Source: Labia minor (lineage: Eukaryota > Arthropoda > Insecta > Dermaptera > Spongiphoridae). Taken from it: a stretch of 64,000 nt of DNA. Below, in pieces: positions 60,136-64,000 of this stretch. The notes below the pieces were generated by a model. The model saw only the letters and a list, made by a program, of their open reading frames with translations, was not told the origin of the DNA and did not search any database. Location: assembly GCA_963082975.1 (NCBI GenBank), contig OY720344.1:27811172-27875171 (forward strand). The letters run 5' to 3'. Position numbers and translations under genes: made by a program. Each line of letters starts with the position of its first letter. The first letter of the stretch is position 1.

Positions 60136-60988
60136 CTGCAATGTGTGGTTAGATTCACAAATATATATATTTTAATTCCATTTGATTAGTATTTTTACTT
60201 TAATTTCTTGTAGCTTCTTTTAGGAACATTTATTCTTTCTTCGTTAAACGATTTTTTATAAATTAATTAATTTATTTATATTAACAATGAACCATTATTA
60301 AATAATTTTATACATATATATATAATTAACAATATTATAGAATCACAAATTACATTAAATTAATTTAATTTATAACTTTTTCACCAACCTGATTTAAATT
60401 ACAATTTTACAGCCTATAAACATCATTATTGAAATTATTATATTTTGAAAAAAATGAAGTGGTAGAGTGGAATTGAAAATTATGAATTTTTTGATGAATA
60501 TGATATACTTTAAATTTAATGTAAAAATATCTATAATAAAATAGAGGGTCATCACTCATTTCTTTCATAATTCCCAATAGACTGACTGACAAAATATTTT
60601 TTTCTATTTCAATAATAATCAGAGTCGATAATCCCCTCTTAGAAAAAATATTTTTTTTCCAATCAGATTATCTCTTTTTTAAAAAAAAAATAATAAAGAA
60701 TCTGAATTAATTATATAAAAATACTAGTCAATTTTACTTGTTACTTACAACGCTCTTCGTATCTATACAAGGGTTCCGCCCCCCCCCCCCCATATACCCA
60801 CTTAAGCGTTAATATACAATCGAATTTTTTTTTATATTTCGTAATTATTTTGCACGAAAGTGTTCTAATTTTAAATATTAAGCTTAATATCACACAAAAG
60901 TAAAATGATTATTAAAATAATACCTTATCTTATTATATACTAGCAAAAATTGTATATATATATATATATTATCAGATTTATCAGGGGT
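60136..60988. other. AT-rich DNA with poly-C run
   Basis: No gene was supported; the 61-aa minus ORF at 60407-60592 looks random. A run of about 13 C at 60779-60791 lies after CAAGGGTTCCG, a sequence resembling the GGGGGCTCCGCCCCC end-type repeat at about 62452. A TA repeat precedes the next element. Confidence 0.5.
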
Positions 60989-61319
60989 ATAATCACATAT
61001 TTTTGTGAGATTGTTTTCTCGACGTTTCGGCACCCATTTTGTAGAATCCCAAGGGTCAGTCCTCAGTTGGCCTCGGGCTGTTGTCCAGTGCGGACGTGTG
61101 CCGGTCTCAGGATTGCCCAGGATTCTTCGGAGCTCTACAGCAACACAGTGAGTACAAAACCACCCAACCTATCAACCCAAAATCCCGATATTAACCCTTA
61201 GTCACACAGACTAAGACCCAGAATCCCAAAAATACTCACACCTAAATAATCTCTTGAAAATGGCGCCAAAATGGGTGCCGAAACGTCGAGAAAACAATCT
61301 CACAAAAATACGTGATTAT
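60989..61319. mobile_element. TIR element with hammerhead-like core (331 bp)
   Basis: Terminal inverted repeats of 52 bp with one noted mismatch lie at 60989-61040 and 61268-61319, and include CTCGACGTTTCGGCACCCAT and its complement. Near the right end a 6-bp stem GGCGCC / GGTGCC is followed by GAAACGTC, as in hammerhead ribozymes linked to Penelope-like elements. The CUGANGA box is replaced by TTGAAAA (C3 and G8 changed), so catalysis is not expected. Whether this is a Penelope-derived end or a DNA MITE is open. ORFs across it are not credible. Confidence 0.6.
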
Positions 61320-61342
61320 TCTTATCTTCTTATGAGAGTAAA

Positions 61343-61440
61343 AATTGTTTGTTTCTCTGTTTCTCTGTTTGTTTCATTGTTCTCAAAAACCGCTCTAACG
61401 ATTTTTTTGAAATTCACAACAGAGATAGTATTTATAAAGA
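61343..61440 (+). repeat. Diverged relative of module E motif
   Basis: TTTGTTTCTCTGTTTCTCTG is followed by ACCGCTCTAACGATTTTTTT and GAAATTCAC. The layout (microsatellite-like run, then a CGATTTT--TGAAATT motif) parallels module E and the element at 58605. Confidence 0.45.
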
Positions 61441-61954
61441 AAAATTGAGTTTTATTGACCACATCTCTGGAAAACTACATATTTATTAGTTCTTCTTAAT
61501 TAAATCCGTAAATATATTTTTAATATTATATATTAGCTATTGATTATATTGTAATTCCACTCTTAATTATATACTTACATGAAAAAGGAAATCCAATTAT
61601 GAGATCAAAATTAAAATTACTTATTTATATAATCTTTAATTTTGTATATCAAAACGCCAATTGAAAATGAGTGAAAAATGATTTCTTGGTTATATAAAAA
61701 TTAAAATATAATTTTTTAGACGTCCTCTACGCATTTTTAATATTAGAATTATTTATTAAAAGAAAACAAAAACAAAATTAAATTATAAATATAAATAAAA
61801 CATAAAAATTATAAATATTATATACATATTCTTTGACCAATTATATGTTGCATGTTGTGAGTATGTGATTACACAAATTGGGAAAAAATCACTCGAAATG
61901 CAATTAAACAAAATAATTGAAAAGTTAGGCTAAGCAGACGTCTTAAATATTATA

Positions 61955-62260
61955 AGATTCGGCAATTGCAATTACAGATAGCGAGGAAAAATTAATGGAG
62001 GTTTGAAATTAATAGTGATAAGAAAAAATATTTAGTGACAAAGAGGAACAGTATTAACATACAAAATCTTAATATACAATTTAAATCGAGGTATCAATCG
62101 GGAAACGCCTGTTATCATTCAGTAAAGAGGCTTATCTCATCAAAATTATTATCAAAGGGAATCAAGACCATGGACGCATAGGAAGGGACGTAAGAGAGAT
62201 AGGACAAGGGCTCAGGATAGGGACATTTGGAGAAATGTGGCCAAGAACTTTCGACTATCT
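61955..62260 (+). pseudogene. Decayed LINE fragment B
   Basis: The plus strand keeps DSAIAITDSEEKL, then IGKRLL words shared with A, then jumps to a C-terminal piece RTRAQDRDIWRNVAKNF. Comparison with C shows that a middle part is deleted. The 73-aa minus ORF over it is a shadow. Confidence 0.6.
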
Positions 62261-62283
62261 TTGAGCTATATAAATAGAAGAAT

Positions 62284-62509
62284 ACTACTTTTAACCAAAT
62301 ACGATGTACCACTCGGGGGTACAGGGCGCTCTTCACAGCTGGTCCCTGATAAATCTGATAATAATAATAACAATAACATTCACGGAAACCTAAACCAACA
62401 TATATATATATACTAGCTGCTCAGAGCTCCTTCGTCGCTCTTCACATCTAGACGGGGGCTCCGCCCCCTGTACCCCCGAGTGGTACATAGTATTTGGTTG
62501 AAAGTAGTA
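62284..62509. repeat. Inverted repeat (~40-bp arms) around a GC-rich hairpin
   Basis: Arms at about 62284-62323 and 62469-62509 share ACCAAATAC(G/T)ATGTACCACT and CGGGGGTACAG. Between them lies GGGGGCTCCGCCCCC (about 62452-62466), a perfect short hairpin, next to TACTAGCTGC. It separates the oppositely oriented LINE fragments B and C. Confidence 0.65.
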
Positions 62510-62639
62510 AAAGGTTTTCATCCATTTTGTTTCAAACAATGTATAACATAAAACATTCATTTTTTATTGTGTGATTATTTAAAATATATTTTAATTTATT
62601 TAGTAAATTAATTATATATATTATTATTGAATATGTTAT

Positions 62640-63250
62640 ATCTATCTACTCGAAAGTTCTTGGCAGCTACAACCACATTTCTCCAAGTGTCCTTATCCTG
62701 AGCCTCTGTTCCATCTCTCGTACGTCATTCCCTGATGTACTCATCTTTCTTTGGCCCATAAATGCTGGGGAGAATCCTATTCTCTGAATCCACTCTCATC
62801 TCCAAAGATCATAGACCATGTCTAACACTCATATAATACAACAGACAAAATAATTGTTTTATATATTTTAATTTTCATTCCCTTTTATAATAATTTTGAT
62901 GAGATAAGCCTCTTTACTGCATGATAACAGGCGTTTTCCGATTGCAACTTCGATTTCAATTCTTCTCAAATATTATTATCCTTCGTGATCACATTCAATT
63001 TTTCTACATATTCAAATTCTACATTTTGTATGTTAATACTGCTCCTGTTTGTTTCTAAATATATTTATTTATCATTATTAATTTCAAACCTCATCTCTTT
63101 TCCTACCTCGATTAATTTTTCCTCGCTATCTGTAATTGCAATTGCCGAATCTCCTATTATATTTAAGTCGTCTGGGTCACCTAATATTTTACAATTGATT
63201 TCCACATCTTACTCTTTCTTTACTACCTTCAAGATAAATTTTAAGATCAA
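62640..63250 (-). pseudogene. Decayed LINE fragment C (inverted)
   Basis: The minus strand retains DDLNIIGDSAIAITDSEEKL, derived from the YADD catalytic box region, then RFEINNDK, NVEFEYVEKFNVI, IGKRLLS, and downstream ILPSIYGPKKDEYIRE and EAQDKDTWRNVVVAAKNF. The IYGP word is typical of the C-terminal region of many insect LINEs (from memory). Several stops and shifts are present. It is the longest of the three fragments and lies opposite to A and B. Confidence 0.6.
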
Positions 63251-64000
63251 AATTTGAAAAAGTTTATCCGGATCTATTGAGTCATGCGTAGGTTTTACTA
63301 AAGTCTACAAATAATTAGTGAACAGAGATATTGAATTCGCGGTTTTTTTAATATCTGTCATAATGAAAATATCTTAATTAATGTTGATCGATTTGGCATG
63401 AACCCGCAATGATATCGTCTAATATTTCCTCCGCCTATAGTTTATAAGTATTGTATATGTTATAATAGAGTATAATATTTCTTGATCATTTCATTTCGAT
63501 ATTTTAATTTCATTGTTTGATTTTTATTGAATATTTTTAATTATAATAAAATTAGAGAAAATGCAAAGTTAGAGACTTGAGACAATTTATAAAAATTAAT
63601 TTATAAAAATTAACGGTATAAAAGTATTGATAAAACTAAAGATAAATTAACAATATATACATTCATTAATAGTATTAATTTAAATTAATGGATTTATTTG
63701 ATTTTTTATTATTAAGTTCATTTATTAATTTTTTTAGATCATAGTTTATTCCCTCCCTTAAAATAAAAGAAGTACCTATTCAAATATGGAAAGAATAAAT
63801 ACAAAATAATTTAAGTTAAATATGATTTAAATATTTTATTATATTAATTAAAATGAGAACTTTTAGAATAAATTATTTAATTGAAATGATATTTGAATAT
63901 TAGAATTTAAAATAAAAAGTTAAAATTTATAATAATTCTTTGATTGCTAGTTATATACATTGTGTAAAATGAGTCCGCCAGTCAGTGGGCCACGCCTGGC
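63251..64000. other. AT-rich DNA, nothing recognised
   Basis: No ORF, repeat or element was supported. Only the last ~30 bases (GAGTCCGCCAGTCAGTGGGC...) are GC-richer, and they are cut by the window end. Confidence 0.55.

Noticed and set aside
60950-61448. 83-aa and 64-aa ORFs across the TIR element
   Set aside because: They run through inverted repeats and flanking low-complexity DNA, with no protein-like conservation.
63961-64000. GC-rich end of the window as start of a gene or element
   Set aside because: Too short to judge; cut by the window border.

Overview
The window is eukaryotic, strongly AT-rich and repeat-dominated. It carries an RTE-like LINE, a gypsy-type LTR retrotransposon whose integrase and C-terminal region read like insect (particularly hymenopteran) copies, Merlin-like DNA elements, TIR elements and dispersed repeats with a motif common in arthropods. 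An insect is the most likely source; a nematode is not excluded, because the LINE protein also resembles nematode RTE proteins. No bacterial gene, rRNA, tRNA or CRISPR was found, and no host gene could be named.

Layout. (1) 1-26556: four head-to-tail copies (U1-U4) of a non-coding unit of about 5 kb. They differ by insertions: an RTE LINE in U1, a 467-bp insert (F) in U2 and U3, and an 896-bp Merlin-like element in U3 and U4. Internal tandem duplications add further differences. (2) 26557-35843: unit U5, collinear with U2 but carrying a 4.8-kb gypsy element with LTRs that read as identical. (3) 35844-51678: the array changes to an inverted (palindromic) layout. Minus arm M1, spacer and plus arm P1 are followed by M2, spacer and P2, with a 7,575-bp period. 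The ~1.24-kb spacer, which includes a foreign module E, lies in opposite orientations in the two palindromes. (4) 51679-52572: a deleted, scrambled edge of the array. (5) 52573-64000: mostly single-copy AT-rich DNA. It holds a 47-bp GC-rich minisatellite, remains of an unidentified minus-strand gene, three TIR elements (one with a degenerate hammerhead-like core), three decayed fragments of one LINE family and a few exon-like segments.

How it fits together. The units appear to spread by unequal exchange, since left and right halves of units are shuffled between types. They were inverted through rearrangement within a fold-back region: each unit has two inward-facing arrays of five ~70-bp sub-repeats, and the palindrome breakpoint lies in one of them. 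Transposons then landed in individual units and were copied along with them. Empty sites in sister units date the insertions: the F insert and the Merlin element are older than the local duplications, whereas the gypsy copy and the LINE are confined to single units. The short ORFs repeated in every unit are not proven genes. The best candidates are a 74-aa ORF followed by AATAAA and a GC-richer island with a 96-aa ORF.
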